Assembly (NCBI GenBank): GCA_030699385.1
Contig: JAUYMY010000081.1
Location: forward strand, 27,551 to 91,550
Length of the DNA stretch: 64,000 nucleotides
Direction of reading: 5' to 3'
Source: Methylobacter sp.
GTDB taxonomy: Bacteria; Pseudomonadota; Gammaproteobacteria; Methylococcales; Methylomonadaceae
The notes under the pieces were generated by a model. The model did not search any database. It was not told the origin of the DNA and saw only the letters and a list, made by a program, of their open reading frames with translations. Shown one piece after another: positions 40,680-50,032 of this stretch. The position numbers and the translations under genes are program-made. The first letter of the stretch is position 1. Each line of letters starts with the position of its first letter.

Positions 40680-40769
40680 TGAATAAAACCAAACCCATCA
40701 CTACACACCAGCGGCTTAAGGCTTGCTAGAAAATTGGCGCGCGTCTATCGCGTTGAACTGGATAAAGTA

Positions 40770-43700
40770 ATGTCTAAAAATATATCTGCTTCACCCCTTG
40801 CTAAGCTGGCCGCAGATGCCACTGATGGCGGCACAGAAATGTGTTGTCAAGAGGCACTGATTAAAGCCGATGCGTTACAGAACGCGATTTTTAACAGCGC
40901 CAATTTTTCCAGTATTGCCACTGACGCCAAAGGCGTTATTCAAATATTCAATGTGGGTGCGGAACGGATGTTGGGCTATGCCGCCGCCGACGTGATGAAT
41001 AAGATTACCCCCGCTGAAATTTCCGATCCGCGCGAAGTGATTGCACGGGCTGAGGAATTGAGCGTCGAACTCGGTACGCCGATTACGCCCGGCTTTGAGG
41101 CCTTGGTATTCAAAGCTTCTCGCGGCATTGAAGATATTTATGAGCTGACTTACATCCGCAAAGATGGCAGCCGTTTTCCGGCTGTGGTATCGGTTACGGC
41201 ATTGCGTGATGATCAGGATGCCATTATCGGCTATTTGTTAATCGGCACCGACAATACTGCACGCAAGCAGGCTGAAGAGGCGTTGTTGAAAGCGGATGCG
41301 TTGCAGAGCGCGATTTTTAACAGCGCCAATTTTTCCAGTATCGCCACAGATGCCAAGGGCGTCATTCAAATATTCAATGTCGGTGCGGAACGGATGTTGG
41401 GCTATGCCGCTGCCGACGTGATGAACAAGATTACCCCCGCTGAAATTTCCGATCCGCGCGAAGTGATTGCACGGGCTGAAAAGTTGAGTGTCGAACTCGG
41501 TACGCCGATTACGCCCGGTTTTGAAGCTTTGGTATTCAAGGCTTCTCGCGGTATTGAAGATATTTATGAGCTGACTTACATCCGCAAAGATGGCAGCCGT
41601 TTTCCGGCGGTGGTGTCGGTTACGGCGTTGCGCGATGCCCAGGACTCCATTATCGGCTATTTGCTAATCGGCACCGACAACACCGAGCGCAAAAAGGCGG
41701 AGGCGTCTATTCAGGCTGCCGCTCAATATGCCCGGAGTTTAATTGAAGCGAGTCTGGACCCGCTGATGATGATTAGTGCGCAAGGCAAGATTACTGACGT
41801 GAATGCCGCGACCGAACTGGTATCGGGCATGCCTCGTGCGCAGTTGATTGGCAGCGATTTCCCCGATTATTTTACCGATCCGGAAAAAGCGCGCGAAGGT
41901 TATCAACAGGTTTTTTTGCAAGGTGAAGTGACCGATTACCCCTTGGCGATTCGCCATGTGTCGGGCAAAGTCACCGAAGTGTTGTACAACTCCAGTCTAT
42001 ACCGCGATAGCCATGGCAATGTGCTCGGTGTGTTTGCGGCTGCGCGTGACATTACCGAGCGTAAACGCGCCGAGGAAACCGCGCAGGCCGCTTTACTCGC
42101 CAAGTCGCAATTTTTGGCCAATATGAGCCACGAGATCCGTACCCCGATGAATGCCATTTTAGGCTTGACGCGCATGGTGATGGAATCGGAGCTGAAACCG
42201 GAACAGCGTGAGCAACTCGATAAGGTGCGCCGCTCAGGTCGGGCTTTGGTGCGCATTATCGATGACATTTTGGATTTTTCCAGAATTGAAGCCGGACGTC
42301 TGGCGATTGAGCGCATTCCGATGCGGGTGGAGGCGGTGCTGCTTGAAGTCGCTGAGTTACTGAGTTTGCAGGCCGAAGAGAAGGGCTTGGAATTGTTTCT
42401 GGATATTGATCAGGACATGCCGTTGTTGGTCATGGGCGATCCGTTTCGTCTGGTGCAGATACTGAATAATCTGGTCGGTAACGCCATCAAGTTTACCGAT
42501 CATGGCGAGATTCATATCAGTGTGCGGGTCGAGCATCAGGGCGAAAAGACCAACACATTGCGTTTTAATGTGCGCGATACCGGCATTGGTATCGCGCCGG
42601 ATCAATTGGATAAGCTGTTTCAACCGTTCTCCCAGGCCGATTCCAGCACCACGCGTAAATTCGGCGGTAGCGGGCTGGGCTTGGCTATCGTCAAAAAATT
42701 AGTCGAGTTATTGGGTGGTCAGATTGCACTGGACAGTACGGTCGGCGAGGGTACCACTGTTTCTTTCACTGTCGAGGTGGGCATAGCCTCGGAAGATATG
42801 CGCAACGTGGCGCAAATAGGCGCCAACTCGCTGCAAATGTGCGGCAAACGGGTGCTGGTGGCTGATGATCAGGCGACCTCGCGGCAGATATTGTGCTTGT
42901 TACTGAAAGCCTGGGGCATGGAAGCGGTTGAGGCCGAAGATGGCGAGCAAGCGCTGGCCAAAGTGGCGGAAGCTAACAATCTGGGGCAGCCTTTTCATGC
43001 GCTGTTGCTGGATTGGCGGATGCCCGGCATGAGCGGTTTGGACGTGGCGGTCGAGTTGAGGGAGCAAGAACAACTCAAGGGGCTGAATATGCCGTTGCCG
43101 ATATTGATGGTCACGGCTTATAACAAACAAACGCTGCTGCAACAACCTGGCGCGACCTGTATTAATGGGGTGTTGACTAAGCCGGTGATACCTTCGCGTC
43201 TGTTTAATGCCTTGTTGCACGGCAAAATTTGTAGCTTGCCAGCCATGGAAGAACCGCACCCTCAGCGCTTTGATAATGTCCGGGTATTGCTGGTCGAAGA
43301 CAATGAGCTTAATCAGGAAGTGGCGGCCAGTATCATTAGAAAACGCGGTGCAATTTTGACCATTGCCTGGAATGGCGAAGAAGCGGTGGAACTGGTCCGG
43401 CGGCAAGCGTTCGATTTGGTGCTGATGGATTTGCACATGCCGGTCATGGGCGGTATTGAAGCGGCGCGCCAGATTCGTGAATTGGCGCAGGGGAAAAATC
43501 TGCCTATTGTCGCCATGACCGCTGCTGTGATGGCTGAAGACCGGGAGCGCTGCTTGGCGATTGGCATGGTTGATTTCATCCCCAAGCCGGTCGAGCCGGA
43601 AGACATTGTCCGGGTGCTGCGTAGTTATACGCAGTTGGGCACAGAAGTCCCCGCAGCGGCATTGTCTGTACCTGTAGTCCGGCGTACCGAACCGATGTTT

Positions 43701-44273
43701 GATTGGGTGAAAGGATTGGAACGATTGGACGGCGATAAGGCGCTGCAACAACGTCTGTTGCTCAGTTTTATCGAATGTTATCACGATTTAAGTCAACGTC
43801 TGGACGGTCTGCTGGCCGCTAACAATATCAGCGCAGCCATCGAGCTGATACACGCGGTCAAAGGCGTTGCTGCCAACCTGAGCGCGGTTGCTTTGACCGA
43901 AGCCAGCCGTCAATTGCTTGAGGAATTGAGGACGCACGCGCCACTGGCCAGCCGCGCCGCCTTCGAGGCCGTTTTGCTGGAGACGCTCGAACAGATGCGC
44001 CAATATATCGGTGATTATCAGAAACCGAGTCGAATCACAGCGGGAGGGACTTCATCGCTTTTACTCAAGTCTATTTTGCTGGCGCTGGAGCCCTATATCA
44101 TCGGTCAGGAAATAATACCTGACTTATTGCTGGATTCTTTGCGACAATTTGTCGATGCGGATTTGCCTTATTCCCCCTTGTTGCGGGAATTGCAGCGGCA
44201 GATTAATAATTTCGAACACCCGGAAGCCCTGACGACCTTGAATCTATTGAAAGCCCAGCACTTGGAGCCCTAA
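40770..44273 (+). CDS. Hybrid sensor histidine kinase (PAS-PAS-PAS-HisKA-HATPase-REC-REC-HPt)
   Basis: 1167 residues from ATG 40770 (a TTG at 40734 is the only earlier start). Order: two almost identical PAS units (about 30-171 and 172-313), a third, different PAS (about 322-435), HisKA with His454 in FLANMSHEIRTPMN, HATPase (NLVGNAIKFTDHG, GSGLGLAIVKKL), receiver 1 with Asp748, receiver 2 with Asp887 and an HPt domain with His1028 (HAVKGVAANL). No membrane segment, so a soluble BarA/ArcB-like phosphorelay. It overlaps the downstream REC-GGDEF-EAL gene by one base, which is a likely output partner setting cyclic-di-GMP. Signal unknown; PAS sequences give no heme or flavin clue by eye. Confidence 0.92.
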   Translation: MSKNISASPLAKLAADATDGGTEMCCQEALIKADALQNAIFNSANFSSIATDAKGVIQIFNVGAERMLGYAAADVMNKITPAEISDPREVIARAEELSVELGTPITPGFEALVFKASRGIEDIYELTYIRKDGSRFPAVVSVTALRDDQDAIIGYLLIGTDNTARKQAEEALLKADALQSAIFNSANFSSIATDAKGVIQIFNVGAERMLGYAAADVMNKITPAEISDPREVIARAEKLSVELGTPITPGFEALVFKASRGIEDIYELTYIRKDGSRFPAVVSVTALRDAQDSIIGYLLIGTDNTERKKAEASIQAAAQYARSLIEASLDPLMMISAQGKITDVNAATELVSGMPRAQLIGSDFPDYFTDPEKAREGYQQVFLQGEVTDYPLAIRHVSGKVTEVLYNSSLYRDSHGNVLGVFAAARDITERKRAEETAQAALLAKSQFLANMSHEIRTPMNAILGLTRMVMESELKPEQREQLDKVRRSGRALVRIIDDILDFSRIEAGRLAIERIPMRVEAVLLEVAELLSLQAEEKGLELFLDIDQDMPLLVMGDPFRLVQILNNLVGNAIKFTDHGEIHISVRVEHQGEKTNTLRFNVRDTGIGIAPDQLDKLFQPFSQADSSTTRKFGGSGLGLAIVKKLVELLGGQIALDSTVGEGTTVSFTVEVGIASEDMRNVAQIGANSLQMCGKRVLVADDQATSRQILCLLLKAWGMEAVEAEDGEQALAKVAEANNLGQPFHALLLDWRMPGMSGLDVAVELREQEQLKGLNMPLPILMVTAYNKQTLLQQPGATCINGVLTKPVIPSRLFNALLHGKICSLPAMEEPHPQRFDNVRVLLVEDNELNQEVAASIIRKRGAILTIAWNGEEAVELVRRQAFDLVLMDLHMPVMGGIEAARQIRELAQGKNLPIVAMTAAVMAEDRERCLAIGMVDFIPKPVEPEDIVRVLRSYTQLGTEVPAAALSVPVVRRTEPMFDWVKGLERLDGDKALQQRLLLSFIECYHDLSQRLDGLLAANNISAAIELIHAVKGVAANLSAVALTEASRQLLEELRTHAPLASRAAFEAVLLETLEQMRQYIGDYQKPSRITAGGTSSLLLKSILLALEPYIIGQEIIPDLLLDSLRQFVDADLPYSPLLRELQRQINNFEHPEALTTLNLLKAQHLEP
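40857..41708 (+). repeat. Tandem duplication of a 426-bp PAS-coding unit
   Basis: The segment at about 40857-41282 recurs at 41283-41708 with a period of exactly 426 bp (142 codons). Nearly all differences are silent; the protein copies differ at only a few positions (for example ALQN/ALQS, AEEL/AEKL, DDQDA/DAQDS). This is a recent in-frame duplication inside the histidine kinase gene. Confidence 0.93.
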
Positions 44274-46354
44274 TGAATGAGTCTGATTTGATGCCCTACG
44301 AAAAGCCGTTGATTTTGCTGGTTGATGATCTGCCGACTAATCTGCATGTGTTGGTATCGATGCTTAAAGCGGACTTTCGTCTTAAAACCGCGACCAGCGG
44401 TGCATCGACTTTAGCGTTGCTGAAAAATCAGCCGGAATTGCCGAAACTGGTGATATTGGATGTCAAAATGCCCGGTATGGACGGCATCGAAGTGTTGCGC
44501 CAAATGCGCGATGAAGTCGGCACCTGCAATATCCCGGTGATTCTGGTCAGCGCTGATGTTTCGGAACAAAACGAATTGGCCGGGCTGAATCTGGGCGCTG
44601 ATGAATATTTGATCAAACCCATTTCCAAAGACACTCTGATTATTCGGGTGCGCAATCTGATTCGCCGCAATGCGGAACGCAGCAAACTACGGCTGGCCGC
44701 TTATGTTTTTAATTACAGCGGTGAGGCCATCGTCATCACCGACCACAACAACGCTATTGTCGATGTCAATACCGCTTTTATTAAGTTGACCGGCTATGAA
44801 AAAGCCGAGGTGATTGGCCGTAATCCTAAATTGCTGTCTTCGGGGCGGACGACTAAGGATGAATATCGGGCTATGTGGGAAGCTATCCTGAAAAACGGTT
44901 TTTGGCAGGGGGAAATGTGGGATAGACGCAAGGATGGCACGGTTTATCCCAAAATGATGACGATTTCGGTGGTGCGTGACCGAAGCCGGGATATTGAGTT
45001 TTATCTGGCCAATTTCGTCGACATCAGCCGTTTTAAAGAGTCAGAAGAGCGCATTGAACATCTGGCCCATCATGACAGCCTGACCGGCTTGCCAAACCGC
45101 CTACATTTGTCGATCTTCCTGGAGCAATCGATGTTGATTGCCACGCGCATGTCGGAACAATTGGCGGTGATGTTTTTGGATCTCGATCGTTTTAAAAATG
45201 TTAACGATACGCTGGGTCATTCGGTCGGCGATGAGCTGTTGGTGCAAGTGGCGGCACGCTTGAAATCCAGTGTCCGCGATTATGATACGGTGGCGAGGTT
45301 GGGCGGCGATGAGTTTGTGGTGGTGTTGCGCGGCCATGATATTGCCTTGGATGCGGCCATCGTCGCCAAAAAAATCAACCTGCACTTGAGCCAGCCGTTT
45401 GTGCTGGGTGCCAGTACCTTGCGCACCTCGACCAGCATTGGCATTGCCCTTTATCCTGATAATGCCGAACACATTGATGATTTGATGAAAAATGCCGACA
45501 CGGCGATGTATTTCGCCAAAGCAGAGGGCGGTAATACCTTTTGCTTCTTTTCACCGGTGATGAATTTGCACGCGCATGAAAAGCTGAAAATGGAAAATCA
45601 ATTATATGAGGCGATTGAAAAGCAGGAATTGCAGCTGTATTACCAAATTCAGGTCGACCATTTGTATCGGCCTTTGGGTGCGGAAGCTCTAATCCGCTGG
45701 CTGCATCCTGAGCGCGGCATGGTGTCGCCGTTGCAGTTCATTCCGCTGGCGGAACAATCCGGGCTTATTTTGTCCATCGGCTATTGGGTGTTGGATAGCG
45801 CCTGCGCCCAACTCAAAGCGTGGCAAGCTTGTGCGGCGACCGGTCATCTAGTGCTGGCGGTGAATGTCAGTCCCAGGCAATTTCGCCAGGATGATTTTGT
45901 CGAGCGGGTGCTGGAAATTGTACAACGCCACGGCATTGATCCGACGTTGCTTAAGCTGGAGATTACGGAGAGCCTGCTGTTGAAGAATGTTGAAGCCGTT
46001 ATCGCCACCATGAATACCTTGAAGGCACTCGGCGTGCGCTTTTCACTGGATGACTTCGGCACCGGCTATTCGTGTCTGCAATACCTGAAACGGCTGCCGC
46101 TCAACCAGTTAAAAATCGACCAGTCATTCGTGCGCGATATTGCGACCGATAATAGCGATAGAGCTATTGTGCGCACCATTATTGCGATGGCGAAGAACTT
46201 GGAACTCAATGTGATTGCCGAAGGGGTCGAGACCGAAGAACAGCGTGAGCTGTTGGTTAATGAAGGTTGCACCCATTTTCAGGGTTATTTATTTAGCAAG
46301 CCTGTGCCGATTGAGCAGTTTGAGGCGCTGTTTAATTTGAAAACCAGGGTGTAG
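44273..46354 (+). CDS. Response regulator with PAS, GGDEF and EAL domains
   Basis: 693 residues: receiver domain (Asp63 in ILDVKMPG), PAS/PAC (about 145-265), GGDEF at 344-348 (intact GGDEF, diguanylate cyclase) and EAL at 471-473 (intact EAL with later DDFGTGYS), so cyclic-di-GMP synthesis and breakdown may both be possible. ATG 44273 overlaps the kinase stop (TAATG) and has GGAG 5 bases upstream, strong evidence that kinase and regulator are coexpressed and form a pair. The final TAG is the first triplet of a MITE-like element. Confidence 0.94.
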   Translation: MNESDLMPYEKPLILLVDDLPTNLHVLVSMLKADFRLKTATSGASTLALLKNQPELPKLVILDVKMPGMDGIEVLRQMRDEVGTCNIPVILVSADVSEQNELAGLNLGADEYLIKPISKDTLIIRVRNLIRRNAERSKLRLAAYVFNYSGEAIVITDHNNAIVDVNTAFIKLTGYEKAEVIGRNPKLLSSGRTTKDEYRAMWEAILKNGFWQGEMWDRRKDGTVYPKMMTISVVRDRSRDIEFYLANFVDISRFKESEERIEHLAHHDSLTGLPNRLHLSIFLEQSMLIATRMSEQLAVMFLDLDRFKNVNDTLGHSVGDELLVQVAARLKSSVRDYDTVARLGGDEFVVVLRGHDIALDAAIVAKKINLHLSQPFVLGASTLRTSTSIGIALYPDNAEHIDDLMKNADTAMYFAKAEGGNTFCFFSPVMNLHAHEKLKMENQLYEAIEKQELQLYYQIQVDHLYRPLGAEALIRWLHPERGMVSPLQFIPLAEQSGLILSIGYWVLDSACAQLKAWQACAATGHLVLAVNVSPRQFRQDDFVERVLEIVQRHGIDPTLLKLEITESLLLKNVEAVIATMNTLKALGVRFSLDDFGTGYSCLQYLKRLPLNQLKIDQSFVRDIATDNSDRAIVRTIIAMAKNLELNVIAEGVETEEQRELLVNEGCTHFQGYLFSKPVPIEQFEALFNLKTRV

Positions 46355-46689
46355 GTGATTTCTAATAAAAAATGTCTCTGATAATCGAAAGCTGTAGAAA
46401 AACAGAGTCCACGAAAGCCACGAAAAAAAGCAGTAAGAATGATAGCTTTGCTGGCAATCACTTAAGCCGGGACAATCGACAAATAACCGGGAACGCCGAG
46501 CCCTAGCTCGGCAGTATCGATCATTGAGGGTGGGGCTTGGCGTTCCCAGTCATTCGCTTAAAACTGTCCCGGATTAAGTGGGTAGCCGCTTTGCTTATTT
46601 TCATGTCGCCTAGAGATGCCTACTTTTGGCTTTTCGTGTTTTTCGTGGACAATTATTTAGGGCTGTTTTTTTCAGGAAATCATCTAAGT
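46352..46689. mobile_element. MITE-like element, copy C, with nested palindromes
   Basis: Left end TAGGTGATTTC and right end GGAAATCATCTAAG are inverted. The outer stem has GAGTCCACGAAAGCCACGAA against TTTTCGTGTTTTTCGTGGAC. Inside it lies a second inverted pair, CACTTAAGCCGGGACA / TGTCCCGGATTAAGTG, and within that a third, GGGAACGCCGAGCCC / GGGCTTGGCGTTCCC. So this 338-bp copy is a three-level nested palindrome, longer than copies A and B. The GTCCACGAAAG..CAGTAAxAATxATAGCxTTGCT segment also occurs at about 6770-6810. Confidence 0.72.
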
Positions 46690-46702
46690 ATCTTCCCTAC
46701 GT

Positions 46703-49048
46703 TCATAGGGCTTGCCGGTCTGGGCTTTTTGCTTGCGTCCGTAACAGTGCAACAAATTTCTCCGCTGGCAAGGGTTTGCTTTTGTAATAACCCTGATAGG
46801 CATCACAGCCTTTGTCTTGCAAAAACGCCAGCTGCTCGGCGGTTTCTACGCCTTCTGCCAATACTTTAAAGCCCAGCATGTGGCCCATTGCGATAATGGT
46901 CGCGGCAATTTCCATATCGTCCGGCTGATGGGGAATGTCATCGATAAAGCTTTTGTCTATTTTTAATAAATCCAGCGGGAAATGTTTGAGGTAAGCCAGC
47001 GACGAATAACCGGTGCCAAAATCATCAATGGCGAAACGCACACCCAAGGCGCGCAAATGATTGACCAGTTCCATGACTTTTTTCTGATTTTCCATTAACC
47101 CGGTTTCGGTCATTTCCAGTTCCAGTTGTGTTGCCGGAAAGCCGGTTTCGTTCAGCACCGTGGTCACCAGTTCGCCAACATCAGAACGGCGGAATTGGTG
47201 GGCCGAGACGTTGACCGCCAGCAATAACGGTGGCAAACCGGCATCCAGCCACTGCTTGCCCTGGCGACAGGTTTCCCGTAACACCCAGGCGCCAATTTCC
47301 AGAATAAGGCCGGTTTCTTCGGCAAGGGGAATAAAATGAATCGGCAAAATCAGCCCTTCAAGCGGGTCTTGCCAGCGCACTAAGGCTTCCGCGCCGATAA
47401 TGCGGCCGCTGACAATATCGACCTGCGGTTGGTAAAAAACCCGCAGTTCCTGCTGCTCAATGGCTTTGCGTAAGCGGGTTTCTAGGGCAATGCGACTACG
47501 GGCGGCCAGGGTCAGGTCTTCGGAATAGTAGGCAAAACAACCGCGTCCTTCGGCTTTCGCTTTATTCAATGCGGCATCGGCATAACTGATCAGGGTTTCG
47601 GGTCTGTCGCCGTGCTGGGGATACAAGCTGATGCCGATACAGGCGCTAATGCATATTTCGTCGCCCTGGCTTAATCGGAAGGGCTTGCCTAACAGCGCGA
47701 TAATTTGCTCGGCTACCCGCGCGGCATCTTCGGCTAAGGTGATGTCTTCGAGTAGCATGATGAACTCATCGCCGCCCAAGCGCGCCAGCAAGTCTACTTT
47801 TCGAATACGGGCAACCAAGTCCACTTTACGCAAGCGAGTGGCTATTCGGCGGGCGACTTGTTGCAACAGCTCGTCGCCGGCCTGATAGCCCAGGCTTTCA
47901 TTGATGGTCTTGAGGCGATCGATGTCCAGCATCATCAGTGCCAGTTGTTTGCCTTCGCGCCGCTCCACTTCGATGCTGTGTTTCAACCGTTCCAGCAATA
48001 GGCGGCGGTTGGGCAGTTTGGTCAGTGAGTCGTAAAAAACCAGGTCGTAAATGGTTTCTTCAGTCTTTTTTTCTTTAGAAATATCGTCAAAGGTGGCGAC
48101 GTAATTGACGATTTCTCCTTCGGCATTCGGCACGGCGGTAATGGTAATGCGTTCGGGATAGACATCGCCGGACTTGCGTCGGTTCCAGATTTCGGATTGC
48201 CAATAACCATCATGGTTTAGGTCTTCCCACATGGCCTGATAAAACTGCTTGTCCTGATAACCGGATTTGAGTAAGGCGGGCGTTTGTCCAATGACTTCTT
48301 CGGCGCTGTAACCGGTGATTCGGGTAAAGGCTTGGTTGACTCTGAGGATAACCTGATGAGAGTCGGTGATCATCATCGCTTCGCGTGCTTCAAAAGCGAT
48401 AGCCGCGACACGCTGGTCGACCTCGATTTGTTTGCGCGTGCTAATATCGCGAATAATGCCGGTAACGAAGCAGCCGTCAGGCGTTTCCCACTTGGCTAGC
48501 GAGAGTTCTAGCGGGAATTCGCGACCGTCTTTGTGGAGCCCCATCACTTCAATAGTAGCGCCGTTGAGACGCGATGTGCCGCCGGATAATACGCGTTTTA
48601 TGCCGGCGATATGCGAGTCGCGGTGTCGAGCCGGCATCAGTAAGGTCAAGGATTGGCCGTAAACTTCGGCTTCCGGATAACCGAATAGGGTCTCGGCGCT
48701 CCGGTTCCATCCGGCAATATTACCGTTGCGATCGCTGGTAATGATAGCGTCGTTGGCGGATTGAGTCAGTGCGTGGTAACGTGCCTCGCGTTCTTGTAGT
48801 GCCGCAATGATGGCGCGTAGTCTGGTTTCGCTGGGCTGATCTTCAAGGTTTGTCAACAGCGGCGCGGTAAAATGCTCGGTCATTTCATGGGTGCTGTTGG
48901 CAGTTTGTCTCGGTTGGTTGCAGGTTTTGAGGCTGATGGGATTGGGCGCATTGTTACAGAGTCGCGACTTCAGACCTAACCAGATGAACTTTCGGGTGTA
49001 ATCTAGACGGTTCATCAGGGCGATAGCGGAAAAAAACAGCTTATTCAT
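46703..49048 (-). CDS. PAS-PAS-GGDEF-EAL cyclic-di-GMP signalling protein
   Basis: 781 residues. After a roughly 80-residue N-terminal region come PAS 1 (ALTQSANDAIITSDRNGNIA, about 92-205), PAS 2 (about 215-325), GGDEF at 425-429 within ARLGGDEF and EAL at 554-556 in GAEALVRW, with DDFGTGYSSLAYLK. Both catalytic signatures are intact. No convincing membrane segment. It is convergent with the REC-GGDEF-EAL gene, separated by the nested element. A short duplication in the GGDEF domain (LRKVDLVARIRKVDLLARLGG, here abbreviated) repeats about seven residues just before the active loop. Which activity dominates is unknown. Confidence 0.92.
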   Translation of the reverse strand: MNKLFFSAIALMNRLDYTRKFIWLGLKSRLCNNAPNPISLKTCNQPRQTANSTHEMTEHFTAPLLTNLEDQPSETRLRAIIAALQEREARYHALTQSANDAIITSDRNGNIAGWNRSAETLFGYPEAEVYGQSLTLLMPARHRDSHIAGIKRVLSGGTSRLNGATIEVMGLHKDGREFPLELSLAKWETPDGCFVTGIIRDISTRKQIEVDQRVAAIAFEAREAMMITDSHQVILRVNQAFTRITGYSAEEVIGQTPALLKSGYQDKQFYQAMWEDLNHDGYWQSEIWNRRKSGDVYPERITITAVPNAEGEIVNYVATFDDISKEKKTEETIYDLVFYDSLTKLPNRRLLLERLKHSIEVERREGKQLALMMLDIDRLKTINESLGYQAGDELLQQVARRIATRLRKVDLVARIRKVDLLARLGGDEFIMLLEDITLAEDAARVAEQIIALLGKPFRLSQGDEICISACIGISLYPQHGDRPETLISYADAALNKAKAEGRGCFAYYSEDLTLAARSRIALETRLRKAIEQQELRVFYQPQVDIVSGRIIGAEALVRWQDPLEGLILPIHFIPLAEETGLILEIGAWVLRETCRQGKQWLDAGLPPLLLAVNVSAHQFRRSDVGELVTTVLNETGFPATQLELEMTETGLMENQKKVMELVNHLRALGVRFAIDDFGTGYSSLAYLKHFPLDLLKIDKSFIDDIPHQPDDMEIAATIIAMGHMLGFKVLAEGVETAEQLAFLQDKGCDAYQGYYKSKPLPAEKFVALLRTQAKSPDRQAL

Positions 49049-49180
49049 TGTTTTTTATGTCCTTATATTAGGGAACCTGAACATCATCGGCCCCGGCGAA
49101 AAGTCGGGCCCATTATTGAACATGGATACTGGGAGACCGGCTTGCTGAATCAATAATCCCGCTACGGTGGATAATTGATT

Positions 49181-49780
49181 CTAACCCAAATAATGAGTGT
49201 CTTCCAGTATGGATAATTCGTTCAGTGTATTCACATTATTGAGTATTTCCGGCTCGTCGCTAAAATCGACCTGTAGCGGATTGTGTTGCGCCAGCCAAGT
49301 GCCGACTTTGCGTTGGCCGCTGGACAAATAAGCTTGCAGACTGTCTTGCAATGACCTTTTTATCGCTAAAAAAACCGGATGCGATCTTGCGCCATCAAAG
49401 GCGACAGCGGCATCGGCATTATTTGCTGTGTAGGCCGCTAACAATTTTTGCACATGTCGGGTCTGAATTAACGGCGAATCGCACGGCAACACCAGCAAAA
49501 TATCGGCGTCGCTATGCACCATTGCCGCTAATATCCCTGCTAGCGGGCCATCAAAACTGTCGGTCTGGTCGCTGATAACCGGATAGCCCAATTGCCGGTA
49601 GTGCTCAAGATTCCGGTTGGCATTGATAAAAACGCTATCGACCACCGGTGCTAGCGCGGCAATGGCGTAACTGACCATTGCCTGGCCTTTAAAGCGTACT
49701 AAGCCTTTATCCTGGTTGTTCATGCGCCGGGCGCGACCGCCGGCAAGAATCACGCCTGCAACTTTTGTTTGACTGTTCAT
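49181..49780 (-). CDS. mobA: Molybdenum cofactor guanylyltransferase
   Basis: Attaches GMP to molybdopterin to form the MGD cofactor needed by enzymes such as formate dehydrogenase and nitrate reductase. 199 residues, normal. Nucleotide-binding LAGGRARRM at 12-20 followed by DKGLVRFKG, LPCDSPL near 98-104 and NVNT near 182-185. ATG 49780. Monocistronic here; no other moa/mob genes in the window. Confidence 0.94.
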   Translation of the reverse strand: MNSQTKVAGVILAGGRARRMNNQDKGLVRFKGQAMVSYAIAALAPVVDSVFINANRNLEHYRQLGYPVISDQTDSFDGPLAGILAAMVHSDADILLVLPCDSPLIQTRHVQKLLAAYTANNADAAVAFDGARSHPVFLAIKRSLQDSLQAYLSSGQRKVGTWLAQHNPLQVDFSDEPEILNNVNTLNELSILEDTHYLG

Positions 49781-49836
49781 AATGGTAAGCTTTGTTAATA
49801 AATTGTAGGAGTAAAACCGCTTTAGCTGATTTATCG

Positions 49837-49862
49837 CTAATAGCTAAAGTTATTAGACTCCA
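49837..49862. repeat. GGAGTCCAATAGC hairpin repeat, copy 2 (inverted)
   Basis: Reverse complement reads TGGAGTCTAATAACTTTAGC then TATTAG, differing from the copy at 31689-31714 at three positions. It lies upstream of mobA. Confidence 0.6.
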
Positions 49863-50032
49863 GCGAGAAATAAACCTACTTACCACGTTGAATGCGAAGA
49901 ATATTATTTTTTTGTGGTAAATAGTTTTTTCAGTGTGGGTTGCCGCTGCGCTTATACCGATAGCCAACCTATTATTGCTCTGTTGAATGAGCACGTTTTT
50001 TCATTATCTGACTTATGGGAATAAAAATCTTC

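Noticed and set aside
42900..43784. 294-codon minus-strand frame opposite the receiver domains of the histidine kinase
   Set aside because: Composition is biased (many His, Gln, Arg), no motif is present, and the plus-strand domains there are intact.
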